Shown piece after piece: positions 35,101 through 48,600 of a DNA stretch of 64,000 nt. A model generated the notes under the pieces. That model saw only the letters and a program-made list of their open reading frames with translations. It did not search any database and had not been told where the DNA came from. The first letter of the stretch is position 1; each line of letters starts with the position of its first letter. Position numbers and translations under genes: made by a program. Origin of the DNA: Rhynochetos jubatus (Eukaryota; Chordata; Aves; Eurypygiformes; Rhynochetidae); contig CM050652.1 of NCBI GenBank assembly GCA_027574665.1, positions 1,964,589-2,028,588 on the forward strand, written 5' to 3'.

Positions 35101-38100
35101 TAAAGGTCCCTTCCAACCCAAACCACTCTATGTTTCTACAGTTCTATGATATTTATCCTGTGGCCCTCATCTGCTTTGAAATGGCCCTTTGGAGGACATA
35201 GAGCAATCCATCTGTCTCAGATGTGTAATGGTGTTCCTGCCCTCCCAGGCTGGGATTGGCTTTGGTTCTTTATCTTGGTAGCCCCAGCCACTTCTGTGCT
35301 CCACACCCAGGAGTGGAAAGCAAGGACTACAAAGAGAAAGACACAGAAAAACACAAGTGAGATTCTACCTAGAAGAGAAGAAAGGCTTACCTTAAATCCA
35401 GGTGGCCCAGCCTGACCAACAGGACCTCTGAACCCAATTCCTGGTTCCCCCTGTGAAGAGAAAAAGGTCAGGAAGAATCAAGATCACTCCCTTCCACTGT
35501 GAGCCCGTTAAAATGAGACCTTGCTTCATGCTACTCCCTGGAAACCCAGCTGAAATCCCTCAGAGCTGATCCTACATTGAGGGTTTGTACAGAGCCCCCA
35601 CTGACCATCACATCTCCTCTAAATGATGGGAAGTCGTATCTGACCTGGATGGACAAAGCTGCTGAGAACATTTAAACAGCTTTAGAAAAGAAAGATCTGA
35701 GTTGCTGGAATATTACCAGAGATGGTGTCAGAAGACTCTGGGTGAGACTCGTCTTCTGACATGACTCTTTGATAAGATGGGTGTCCTGTCTGTGTGAGCT
35801 ACCTGGAATCCCTCCCCAGTCAACAGAGAGACACTGGGTCCCCAGTGAACGATGGGCCACACTGACCCTATGTCTCAGGAGGTTACCTGGACACCTCTCC
35901 CTGAGCTGGGGAGGTTAAGTATGGCAAAAGGAGGATGGAAGCTCTCACAGTGTAAGAAGAGACACCCCTGACTGTGTTACCAATGTTGTTTACCTTCTGA
36001 CCATTTTCGCCTCTGTCTCCTTTGGTGCCCTACGAAATGAAGAGAGAGTTACCAAGCCTGTGCAGGAGGTCATGAAAAGTATCACCTCAGTGCAACCCTG
36101 AGCAAGAGCAAAGGTTTCCAGTTCATGCTCACAGCCTATGGCAGCATGGAGCAACTGGTTCCTCTGACCTCCACCTCTTTTCCCCAGAGGAGGTGGGCAG
36201 TGGCAGCATGACCAGGGAAGAGCCAAATGCCCTAACACAGACCCAGCTCCAGGAGATGGAGCACTGAGCTGACCCAGCAGATTTTGACTTTCCTATGGCA
36301 ATCTCCAGTGCTGGATTTGGGCCACTTAGCTGGTAACGCTGTCCTGCTCCAGCTGCTGATACCATCTCCACAGCTCACCTTTTCTCCAGGTTCCCCCATC
36401 TCCCCAGGCTGCCCCTGCAAAAGAAAAACCATCCACCTTCCAGGTACCTCCCCTCCCTCCTTTCCTTCTCATGCCTGTGTCCCCAGGATGCTGCACATCT
36501 GCTGTCCCCATATCTGGGTCCCACCACCCTGGAACCACCATTTGGTCCCTAAAAGTCTTTGCTGTCAAAAGTATTAATGAAATGGTGTTTTGTGTGGCCC
36601 TTCTTCCATCCCTGTCCCCACACCAGGGCTGATTTTGCTTGTCTGTCACCTGGTTTTGTTCCCTGATCCAGCAGAAAATGAGTATCAGGAAAATCCCCTG
36701 ATTTCTTGTATTTACTTCTGAGCCCGTGGCAGATGCATGTTAGCACTGCTGGAAGGGAGGGAACAGAAACACGCAGCCAGGTTCAGGGATAAAGGTAGGA
36801 CTGTGGCGATCCCAATTTACATAGGCACAGTCTCCCGTAGACCCTAAATGTCCTCTCCATCAGCACGTCCCCAGCTGCCTCTCCCTTTCCAGACCCTCTT
36901 AGCACAGAGAACCTTCTCCTGGTCTCAGGGGCTCAGACCAGAAAAATGCTATTGTTACCTTTTCTCCTTTGTCTCCACGGACTCCTGGAGCTCCCATTTC
37001 TCCCTGGAAAACAACAGGCAAGCCCTTCAATTGCAAGTATGCATTGCAATGAGAAATTTTTCCTTCCCTCTTTGGACCAGCAGGGTGCTGCCCTTGTTCC
37101 TGCATCAACTTTTGGCAAACATCTGTGGAGGAACCCCTCATTTCCACCACTTGCATTCCCAACCAGACTGGGGATGTCCCTGATCCCCATCCCTTCTATC
37201 CTGTGCAGTGGAAATGCGGGGAGAGAAGACAAATTGAAGAGTAAGGGTCAGATATGAGTGGTAAGATGAGGGTTGTCCAGGATACTACAGATGTTAAAGA
37301 ATACCGAGAGTATGGGGGATACAGAAATCCACAGAGAACAAAACTATTGAGGATCCCCAAAACACAAACCCCATGTTTGGATCAACTGTGGAAGGTTCAA
37401 GCCTGGAATCTTTGCTCATTACCAATGACCAAAACTGTTGACTACTACCTCTTGCACCTTCTGGCCTGGCCAATTTTCACCCGCGATTCCTCAGCCTCCA
37501 GATGAGACTGCTCTGGGAGATGGATCACTACTCTGACTTGCCCCAGTTGCCGTTGAAACAAAAGCACTGACCTTTTGGCCATGAGAGGGTGGATCCGCTG
37601 GGCCAGATTCCTCTTTCTGTAAGAATAAAAATGCACATACAGAACAAGGGTGGGAAGCGATGTGATGGGAGAAAGGACCAGCTTCATCCTCGCCATGCAC
37701 AGCTGCGATAAGAGGAATACAACATGAACACTGTACCTTAATTCTCCTTGGGTGATGAGGGCCCGGGTACGCCTTGAATCAAAAAAGAAAAGAAGAAAAT
37801 GTGATAGTAGTTGGAGAAATTTTTGCCATTGAGCCATGGAAAAGACGTCTCTGAGCAGGGGGGTGGCTGGAGGCATTTCAGAGGGAAGCCATGTGTTACC
37901 AGCGATCATGAGAACCCCACTGGAGGGCTCCTGGTTGGATATGGGGTGGCTTCCAGGTTTATTCTGATCTGCTCCAGCATGGATAGGACATTGGAGAACT
38001 GGTGCTATCTGTTGCATACGGCTGCCAGGGTCCATGAACCAAGAAATGCCTCGGTGCCAGGCTTTTGGCAGTGGCACAGATGACCCACCTTAACCCTGGC

Positions 38101-41100
38101 CCTTTATGGAGAGATATGAGTTGTGTTTTCTTGTGGTGTGGATGAGCTCAACTCAGTGCTGCCATTCTTCCTGGGAATGCAGGGAAAGGGCCATTCACTG
38201 CTTTCAAAGAAATAAATTCAATCTTAGGGGAAATCAGTTGTTCAAGATTTTTAATCCTTAACTCTTGGAAATAGGTTTTTCTCTCTTAAATTTTGCAGAA
38301 ATCAACTCTTCGCACTTTCTGTTTCTGCCATATTATGTTAAAGCCAACAGTTCTGCAGGTGTGTCAGAGATATGCGTGTTTATAAGCCTACATATCTATT
38401 TACACATTTAAACACACATACAAATACCTTTTGAACTCCCAGGGCACCCTTTGGTAATGTTGCTTTCCCCACCAACCAGCTTATTACGTTCCCTCATCGA
38501 TTAAGTTTCATTTTCCCTACTTTTGTTTTCCGAGCATTGTGTTTCCCTTGCCAGGTACAGGGAGAACAATCTGCTCTGCCAAGCTGGATGGCTTCTGCAG
38601 CAGCTGTTTCTTGCTTTATTTATCAATATTTATCACTAACCTTTCCCCCCCCCCACACCTCTACGTTCATCGTGACTTTGCACAAGTGGACAATTGGGGT
38701 TCCCTTTGCAACTGTGCATTTGAAAACGTCCTTGTACGGCGTATTCACTCACTGCGGATCCGGACGGGGATTTCCGAGCTCCTGGGGCACTGGGAGGATG
38801 AACCTGTGATGGAGCCAGCAAGGAAGGGTCACTCTTTCCTCCTGGATCACATGGATGGCTCTGCTCCTGCACACAGGCCAGTCCAAAGCTGCCGTGGTGA
38901 AATGGGGTCTTTGCATGTGGTCTCCTGTGCTCGGCAGATCTCCTGGATCTGACGTGCCTTGGGAGCACAGAGCCATCGTCTGAATTCACATTCTCCTGTG
39001 GGAAAGGAAACAGCATCTTGCTGAGCACCTAATATCATGTATTTTACAATAATTATGTACATACATTATTTAGCACTGTGCAATTAATTTACTGCTATCT
39101 CAAGGAAATAAAAACCACCTAAAATATTGCAACTTTGTACTTTAAATGCCTCCCTGCACCAGCCATGCCCAAGTAACACCCCTGCTATGCACTTAATGTA
39201 CCCAGTGTATCTGATTGGAATAAAACAACTATTAATGCCTATTAATGTCTACATGTTAATCTGCCACTTGGTGATGTTTGCAGTGCTCATGGTTTTGACT
39301 GATATATGTTTAAGGCACACACAGTAAAGCTTGTACAAATAGTTACTGGCCTGGCTCATAAATTGTTATTTTCCATATTAGCAGCTGTATATTATCTACT
39401 TGCTGTTCTTAAAATTATAATAATGCTAGCTGCTGGATATCTCGGTGTACAGCAATTATTCCCTGAACCACACGGTGGAAGGACTGCAGTGTAGCTTTGG
39501 TGAGTATTTTGATATGAACACAAAAGAGCAGTGCATTTATTTATAACGAAAGGAAGCTGGCCACCTCCTTGCACCCAAACCCCAACCCTGAGGCCTGCCA
39601 GAAGCACATGAAAGGAAGGGAAAAATCAGGATGGGGTGTGGTTATTTAGCACTATTCCCACATATTTTCGTTGCAGATACAAAGACATCGCAATTAATTT
39701 CACCTCGAAGTATGTGCGGAGACTTTTAGATGGTTGAAGTTAAGGGAAAGTAAATTCTAAGTAAAGGACTTCCAAGAAATACTGGTTAGTCCAGCCCAGA
39801 ACATTCCGCTGTCAGGTTTGGAGGGATGATAGTCCTGTTTTGCTGGATTTTAACTAGCTGGATGATAATTTCACCTAGTGGCTAATGAAGCCAGGAAGTT
39901 TCTGACTCACCAAAATACATAAGGGGAAAAAATAAAATCATTTTGGTCCAATTAAAGTTGAAATTCTTTACTGAAAGATGGCAAAGATGAGAAAAGGAGG
40001 AATAAGACAGGTCAGAGATGGCACAGGCTGCTCAGGGGAGTGCCCATCTAGGGTTGTTTTCATGGGACAAGCTAGAGAATCATCTCCCAGGCTTATGCAG
40101 AGGTGATCTGGGTGGGTCAGACGGCACCATCAGATGAGATGATGGGAATGTTCCCATCCATCCTGCACCGGGTCACAGCTCATCTGCGTGCCGACTGTCT
40201 GTAAAATGCTGCTGCTCTTTCGCACGGGTCCACGTCCAATTTTCAGATGTTCGAATATCATCGCAAGGCAGCAGCAAGACCATGGGTTGCCAAGACCTCA
40301 CAGAGGTTTTGAAGGTGACCCATCTGCATGCAGTCTCATAAAGCTGCCATTTACTGGGGTGGTGGGAAATTGCAGGGGGTAATAACATCCTTCATTCTGC
40401 AATTCCTTTGCAATTTTAGCAGTTTCCTGATCTGAGATGCCAGCAATAAGACACCTCAAAGAAAAGCAGAGAGGCTGCTGCTTTCTAAAGGAATGATTTA
40501 CTGGAGGCAGATGGGAGTGTAAGAAATGAAAAGAGAGAAGGGAGAAAAGGAGAAAGGGAACAGATAAAATTAGGACAGGAAAGAGAAAAATGGAAATGAA
40601 AGGGGGAGTGAGAAAAATGGAAATGAAAGTGGGAGTAAAAAAAATATTCTTGCAAAGAAAAAGGTACACGAAAGAGAGAAATAGAAAAGGCCAAGAAGAT
40701 ATCAGATACGAAAATTAAGTGACTATGGGTTTATCCATACGGTAACAACCAGGCACATTTATGTGAATTTACTCTGAAAACGAGTAAGCTTAACTGCAGG
40801 GGAGGTGTGAGATGGACGAGGCAGGAATTGGCTGGTACGGTCCCATAACACCAAATAAGCGGCTCATCCGTGGAAAGAGTAACCAGCCACCACTTCTCGC
40901 ATGGGCATGTGTACCTGGGCTCATCCTGCTTCTTTATATCAGTTAATTTGCTTCCCCTATTAACTCCTGCCAGCCAGAAATTGCACCTCCGAGATGAAGC
41001 TCTTGGGCTATTACAGGCTGCTTCTCTCTTGGGCCCCATGAACCTTTTAACAGGTAAAATTCGTGATTACAGTTGATGCTGACGGGAAAACAACTGGCTC

Positions 41101-42646
41101 CATTTCACCTCCTTAGTATCACCCTCCTCTGAGTTCAGTTCAGCTGTGGGAGCTGCCAGAGATGAGAGGATGCAGGAAGAGAGAGGCTGCTGCTGTTTCC
41201 CAGCCTTTGGACCACATTTTTTCCTCCTCCTGAGGATAAAGGGGATTTTACACCAACTGCAACTGAAGAAAACACCCTTGGGATGCAGATCTTATCTTGC
41301 TTGGGGGAGTTGAAATGTCCTAAAAAACTTGTGGCAGCTGTTCCACTTTTACAAACATCCTTACCAAAATGGGGATCATTGGACACAAGAGCAGGAAGGG
41401 TGGTTCTACCTGCCCATCTTTCAAACAACTCCACATTTGATGGGGAATCCTCTGAGCTGGGATTCAGGAAAAGGTGTCTGGTTGCAGGATTACACCATTA
41501 ATTATTGTCAAACACCTAGATGCAGCATCGCTGCTGGATGGTGCTGATATTGCGTGCACTAACCTACAGGGCTCTTGAACACCAGCCCAAACAGGGCAGA
41601 AGATCGTCTCTGTAAACCCAACGTGCAAACTTTCCCCTCCCCAAGATGCCTGTGCTTTGCTCCTGACTAAGCTGTGACAGACAGGGAATCACCTTCTTGT
41701 CCCACCTCCCTCCAGCCTGGTCCTGGGGTTTGTCAACTTGAGCTCTAACTTCCCGTTTGGGTTATAAGTCTTGGGTTTCCTCCCTCTGGTTCTTCACCTC
41801 AAGATTAAAGAGCCCTTTAACATTTGGTATCTCCTCCTTACAAAAAGTCTTATGATGAAGAAATCAAGTCACCTCAGGCACCCTGAACTTGGCTAAAAAA
41901 TTACTAGTGTCGGGTCTCTCGTGATAAACGAGCCTGCAGGCCACCTACAAATCAGCTTTGTGGCTCTGCTCTGCACTTCCCATTTGACTTTAAAAAACCA
42001 GAAGAGGCATCCCAAACAAGACACAGAGATTGCTTTTGGTCCTTGGGATGCAGGGATTAAATTAATCGCTTACACCTTGGTGACTGAGGACAGTTCTTTC
42101 TGCCCAAATGTCACATTTGGCATGGCCACATGGTCACTTTTCCTTCCTGGTGTCATGGGCACAGTGTCTGGGCGCAAGGATGCACTTAGGTCCTGGACAC
42201 TGGACAAACAGGGGTCATTTCCGTTACATCGAGGAAGAAGATGCTGCTGTGTCTGTGATGGGTCTGATTTATTAAATGACTCCACACAGGGGCATGTGTG
42301 AACCTTTGAGGACTCTGCTTACAAAAAGCACCCAGTATGGCTAAATTCCACAATTTCAAATGGAGCCACATGATCAGGATTCCCCCCAGTTTCATGGTCT
42401 CCAGGTGCAGGTCCATAGGATCTAAGCTCTACTGGCTTTCAAGAGCAGGACACCAAAAAGCTCCCACCTCAGCCAGCCCAATCCCACAAGAAATGAGGGG
42501 TTTTGGACTACATCCTCTGTGCTTCCAGGTCTCTCTCCAGATTAACCATTCCCAGACAGGGGAAATGGTGCATCCAGGAGAAGAAGCAAAGCTGGTGGAT
42601 GCTCATGGCACAGGCCACATCTCCAGAGCGGCAGCTTGCAGACATA

Positions 42647-42680
<34 letters not shown>

Positions 42681-45600
42681 TGTGTGTGTTTGTGCCGGGA
42701 GCCCTCTCGTGGCTGCTGCAACATCTTCTGTTCCCAGCTTCGTGATTCAGTGTGGTGTTAACTTGCAGAGACGGCTGAAGCCTTGTGAGCAGTCTGAGTG
42801 TTCAGCAGACTACCTAAACCAGAGTGAGATTTCCTCCAACAGGGTCTCCCCAGTTTGAGCAACCCCCTCATTGCTATTCCTAGAAATATCCTTGCTCATG
42901 CTCTTCCCAGCAGTAACCGTGCCCCTGTAGCTGCAAGCAAACTTCCAAGGGACTTTTTAGTTGGCCTTTTAGAGACAGGATGCCAACAGCCTTATTTCCA
43001 AAGAAAGCATTCCTTCCATCACACAGGAGCACATCAGTATGTTATAACAGCGCTGGATGAAGGCATTTTTCCTCTCTCCATCACTCAGCTGGTGTCAGTG
43101 AGTAGTGATGGGTCTTCCAGATGGGATGGACTGTGTACTTATGGTCACAACCATGATCAAACTGGAGGGTGCTGGGTTTGGTACATGCTGGTGGAGCATG
43201 GCCTGAGCTCTCAGAAGAAAATGGGAATAAAAAAAAGTGAAATGGGATGGTTAGGGCTCAGACAACCACACTGCAGCAACACCACAATTTATGGCCCATC
43301 AGCTGAGCTGTGGTAACTGCTGCTGCCAGCCTGAACGCATCCCCCAGTTTTGCTGAAAATGACATATCATGTCTTAAGAAGGTACATACACATGTGCTTG
43401 TAAGAAGAAGAAACATCTGCTTTCCTACTGTCCTTCAGCTGAAGTGCAGTAACATACCACTTCAACTTTTTAAGAGGCAGGTGACCTTGAAGAAGAGGTA
43501 AAGTGAGTCAGCCTGCATCATGTTTCTTCTGGAACAGTCACCTTATCTCAGCTGATCCACGAAGACTTGTTAAATTACAATTTGCTCTTGTTGGTGAGTC
43601 CTTAAAAAGGAGAAATTCCCCAAATTTCTACTGAGAACCCCAAAATCCTCTTCTTTAAGGGAGTCAGACTCTGCACCCCAGAGCTGGGCTCAGGAGGGTG
43701 CATGCCAAGGTCTAAAAGACTCCACTGTGCAGGAAAGCCTGAGGGTCTGTGGACTATTCTGAGACAGCTGTGGAAAGTAAGAAGGAAAAAGAAATATCTT
43801 GTCAGAGGCATATCTTAAATTCACTGTCTGGGGTACGCTCTGTCCCTGGAGTATTACAAGGCTGATTGAATAGCTGATGATTCTCAATATTTGTTTTTAG
43901 TCAACCAAGCCTAAATAACAGGATGGATGCTGAGGCCAGATAGGTTCAATTAGAAAGCGATTGTCCTTTTTTTCCCCTCCAAAAAAGTGGTCAATTAACC
44001 TCAAAACATTTGCCAAAGGCTCTGGGGGGTTCCCACTTCCCTGCCTGTATGGCCTGTACGTAAAGGACGAGGTTGGCCATCAGCCTCGTGCCCAGGTCCC
44101 ATGCCTGAGCAGTGGTATCTTCTGGGGATGTGTGGAGAGCTGCTCCAGGCCTCAGAGCACTGGGTGAGAGATGTGCACCCCCAGTCCCTTCCAGTCTATC
44201 ACTTATCTCCACACTGGTCTACTGCCCAGAACTGACAGGAAAGTCATACATGGCTGGTGTCCTGCTGTGGTTGTCCTTTCACCCTCTCCACCAAGGAATC
44301 GAGAAGCTCCATGGACTGGTTTCCTTGCAGATCACCTCCTGGGTATGGTGGGGGCACAGCCAAGCTCTGCAGAGGGTGATGGATAAACGACAACACAGTC
44401 TCACTAATCACCAGAGCAGAATATGGAAAGCAAGACACTTTTACAGGCTCTGACACTGTTTCATGCAAAGATCCTTATCCTTTCTCTAACTCAGCTTTTT
44501 ACTGCAGTAAAGCTCAAAGAATTGCAATGATTTGTCTAATCAGTCTCTGAGAAATGTAACTCCTTTGCATCTATTAAATCAGCACAGAAGGAAAAGTAAT
44601 TAAAAGCCACAGAACAGGCATTTACATACACTGCTGAGGGAAGTGTTTGTCCCCCTAGAGTCTCTCTCCTTCCTTCTTTCCTCGGATGTTTTCTCCAAGG
44701 ACTCAGGAGGGTTTTCTAGGGAGTGGTACTCAGGTTCAGAACCATCAGCAGAGGGATCCTGTGGAGACCAAAGACACTCACTGCTTTTTCTAAGTCAAGA
44801 CATCATCCACAATACACTGCTTTATCAACACTGCTATTAATTCAAATGCATGCTCAGAGACAGCAGGACAAGGCTGGAGAGCTGAGGTGCCAAGACCTCC
44901 CTTGCACCTTGGGAACTGCCAACAAGGATGGGCTGGGGCAAAATGCAAGGATCCCCTGTGGGCCAGAGGGCTGCTGTGATCCCTTTTGCTCTCTGAAGTC
45001 CAGCCTATATTGGCCAGCCCAGATAAGCAGAGAGGTCCCCCAAGCCTTTCTACCAGATTCGGTTGGGCTCCCAAAGTCCAACTCAGACATCTTTGGTGTC
45101 TCTGTACCCAAAATCCCAGCATTGCTGGCTCCAGGGTTGCTGGCTCACATCCAGTTTGGCACAACCACTCGTGAGCACTTCACCCCCTCTCAAGCACCTG
45201 AAATGGTATCATCCAGGTTGCAATGATCTGGAAAAGAAACATGTCTCACCTGAGATCAGAGCAGGAGCCTGGAGCCGAGAGGGGATGAGCTTGTCTCACC
45301 CTAAGTGCCTGAACCACTGCGTCATCACTGAACCAACCACAGAAGAAGATAAAATCATCAGGAGCTGGCTCCAAAGCCCCAGAGCTCTTGTACTCCAGTT
45401 AGAGACAACATTTCCTGCCTACAAGGGTTTATGGAGAGTGAGTCTGCTCTTGGCTAACATCAAAAGAGGATGGGAAAAGCCCCACTGCAGCTGCAGGAAC
45501 TATTTCCTGGACTTTCTTTTATCAGGACTGTCTAGTATGGGCAAATGAAGAACCATGATTCCTCCAGCAGCTATGAGAATTGACCTGGATAAAACCCTCT

Positions 45601-48600
45601 GATGTTATTCTTGGAGGTGTGCTGGAACTTGGGTCCAGCATGGAGATTAAGCCTTAATAAATTCCTAATTCCCATAAACACAATTTATCTGTTACTTACA
45701 ACTGCAAAGGACAGAGGTGACTAGATTACCTTCAGCAATTAACCTGATGCACAGGCAAACAGGGGCTGTGGAGCCATGGCAGGGACTGCTTTCTTGGGCA
45801 ATCCCAATTCAACCTGGCAGCAGGATTGGATCCATCCCTGCCGGGGCAGTACAGACACACCTAGATTACAGCTCCCGAGTGAGAAGTTTCAAGGCAAGTT
45901 CAACAGATAACCAGCACCAGAATGGCTTGAAACCAGCTCAACCTGTGCTGGTTTTTTGCTCAGGACTTGTGGTTGGGTGGAAAGGAAGGGAGGATGAGGA
46001 TCAGCAGGAGGCATCACTGGAGCATGGACTGGGATCTCACAGGCAGCCAGACCACATTTGATGTTCAGTCTCTTATTATTCTGTGATTATTGCTGCAGCT
46101 GATGAGATGGACAGGAGCACAGATCTACCTAACTACACTTCATCTGCCCTGCTCTTTATTTTCACCTTAGGGAGTCCTCCAGACACCGGCACCCTCAGCT
46201 GAGCCTCCACCTCCAGGCTCTGTGTTTCTTCTGTCACCTCGGTGTTGGCCAGGGCATCATGAGAAGTATCAAACATCAGTGGATCCTGCAACATCAAAAA
46301 AGGTGGGTTGGTGTGGCAATGACAAACTTGAGCTCCCAGGACTCACTCGTGTGACGAGTTGAATCCTGACAGGTTATTCCTGCCCTCTATCCCACCTGGT
46401 AGCCTTTCTGAACCAGGATGGAGTGAGTGGTCAGCAATTCCTTGCTGGCCACCTCCAAGCCTTCCTTCCAAGCTAGTCCTACCTCCCTGGGACCCTTCTT
46501 GCTTTTGAGATCACCCTCATGATCGCTTCTTGTGCTTTCAGCTGCTTTGCTCCCCTCACACCCCCACCACTCCAACAATGCTGAGCCCTCAAAGTACACA
46601 AGGAGATTAATGGCTTTGGGGGATGGCTTCTAGCTACCACCATCGACAACAAGGGTTGACTGATTCCTTTATTTCCACTGAAAAGGGCTTTGAAACCCCA
46701 TCAGTTTAATCTGAAGATCCAAGATCCTGGTGCAAGCCATTATCCTCTTCCAGCTTAACCGTTTCTTAGAGTGGCTGCAAGTCACCATAATCTGTGTGAT
46801 GACAGAGGTGACCCTGAAACCTTCAATGATGCATTTCCATATCTCTGCCATTCCTTTTGAGGTCTCTCTGCCCCCTGAGGATGTCAGATGACAATACTCA
46901 CGCCATGCATGGTGGCATGCAGAGCTACCTGCTTTCTTCTGGAGGTCTTGCTTGGCCTGGAGCCACCCAGCTGCCGCAATAGCCCATCCAGCCCGTCCCG
47001 CAGGAGTGCATTGGAGAGGTCCTTCAGCAGTGCCAGCTGCAACCAGTGGAGACCGTTAAAGCAGTAGCCTAGTGCCACCCTACTGTTCCTGACACGATAG
47101 TGCAAGTGCAGTCACTCCAAACAATGACCAATGCATTTCCCGTGGGGGTCACAGGGCACCTGGTGAAGCGATGTGACCCGACAGGAACGGCTGAATTAAA
47201 TACAGGTGTCTAGTTTTGGGCAGCTAGGAGATCATCAATGGTGCTACATGATGGCTCTCCCCCTCCTAAATAAAGCCTTCACTTTTGACCAGATCAGTCA
47301 GACCCTCTCCTCTCTTGGTCACATCTCCAGAGCTTACCAAAAGGAGCTGAAGGTAACAAGGACAACTGTAAGTAGCTGTCTGGTAGATTCTAAAAGCTGA
47401 GCCTCATCACACTTCCTGAGCTTGATGCCAACCTTGAGAGTGAAGAGGGAGGCCACCAGTCCAGCACTGCTGTACTGCACAGTAATCACTGTGATTATTC
47501 ACCATTATTTGTGTTACAAGCTAAGGAACAACCCAAACTGGACTTTGTGCTAAAGAGGACACACAGCATGGCCAGACCACCCGGCGGTCCGCGTGCGCCT
47601 CCTCTTGCTGGCTGTGCAGACCCGGTGCTAAAGTACAAGCTGACTCAAGTGGTAGCACCAAGCTCTGAATTTGCCAAGTCTCAATGTCACATGGGCCCCA
47701 AAGCCACCATCCACCTCATAACTGTGGGAGATTTCTTCCGGGAGAACGGACACGTCGGCGAACAAAGCTACATAGAGCTGGAGCAGGCCGCAAACAGCAC
47801 GACCTTAAAATGTACGTGAGAACGATAAAGGAAGAAATAAAGTGGTCAGCACATTCTTGAGGAGAAACTTGGCAGAGAAAAGCAAAATATGGGTGGTGGT
47901 GAAGTTGGAGTCAGATAGCCAATCACGTGTTAGCCTAGGGCGCTGTCTGAGCTATATATTGATGTAATGGGGAACAAATAAACGGCTTCACTTTATAATT
48001 CTCATAGAGGTGTGGAAGTCCATTCTTCTCCCGCACGTAACATGGCAGCAGAAAAGCTGTCCAAGAAGCATTTAAATATATATGGTAAGCTGTAAAAGAA
48101 ACTGTAATAACCCTGCATTTTTTTGAGTGTCAGTGCTCAACCTGGGAGAGCACACATAGCCTCCAGAAAGCCAGAGGGAACAGATGAAAAAACTTAATTA
48201 CAATCACCTTGTCAGAAGGAAGATCAAATTGCTACTAACCTTGATACCATTTGCTTCAAAAAGCCTCTCCAGATCCTACAAAAGAAAAGAAGGGTCAGTA
48301 CTTCTCCTCTCTCCTCTGGCCCAGGGAGCTGGTCCTGCAGGTGGCTGTGGCGAAGCCTCGGGACACTTATGGGGTCACCTCTGCCACACCAACCCCAGGC
48401 AGAGAGAGGTGTTCCTAACATTAATATGCTCTGTAATTTTTATTTTTTTACCTTCATTTCCACTCCTTTGCCTGGTGGTCCAGGTTCTCCCTTCAAAGGA
48501 AAAAGAACAATTAATTAATTAAGGCATTATCCCAATGAGCAGCAAGAAGATGAACTTGTGGCGGGGGGGGGTGGGGCAAGAGTGACAGATTTGGCCCTCG

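Larger units (their letters stand above)
38996..46165. other. Large intron (7.2 kb) inside the hinge
   Basis: Mostly unique sequence. Contains a purine-rich block with a 2x27 bp tandem repeat (40,584-40,637) and a TG repeat (42,649-42,694). No exon was convincing; a 30-bp [10 protein letters not shown] reading near 41,690-41,720 was rejected. Confidence 0.5.

Noticed and set aside
41690-41720. [10 protein letters not shown] exon-like stretch
   Set aside because: Poor polypyrimidine tract and no match to hinge or helix pattern.
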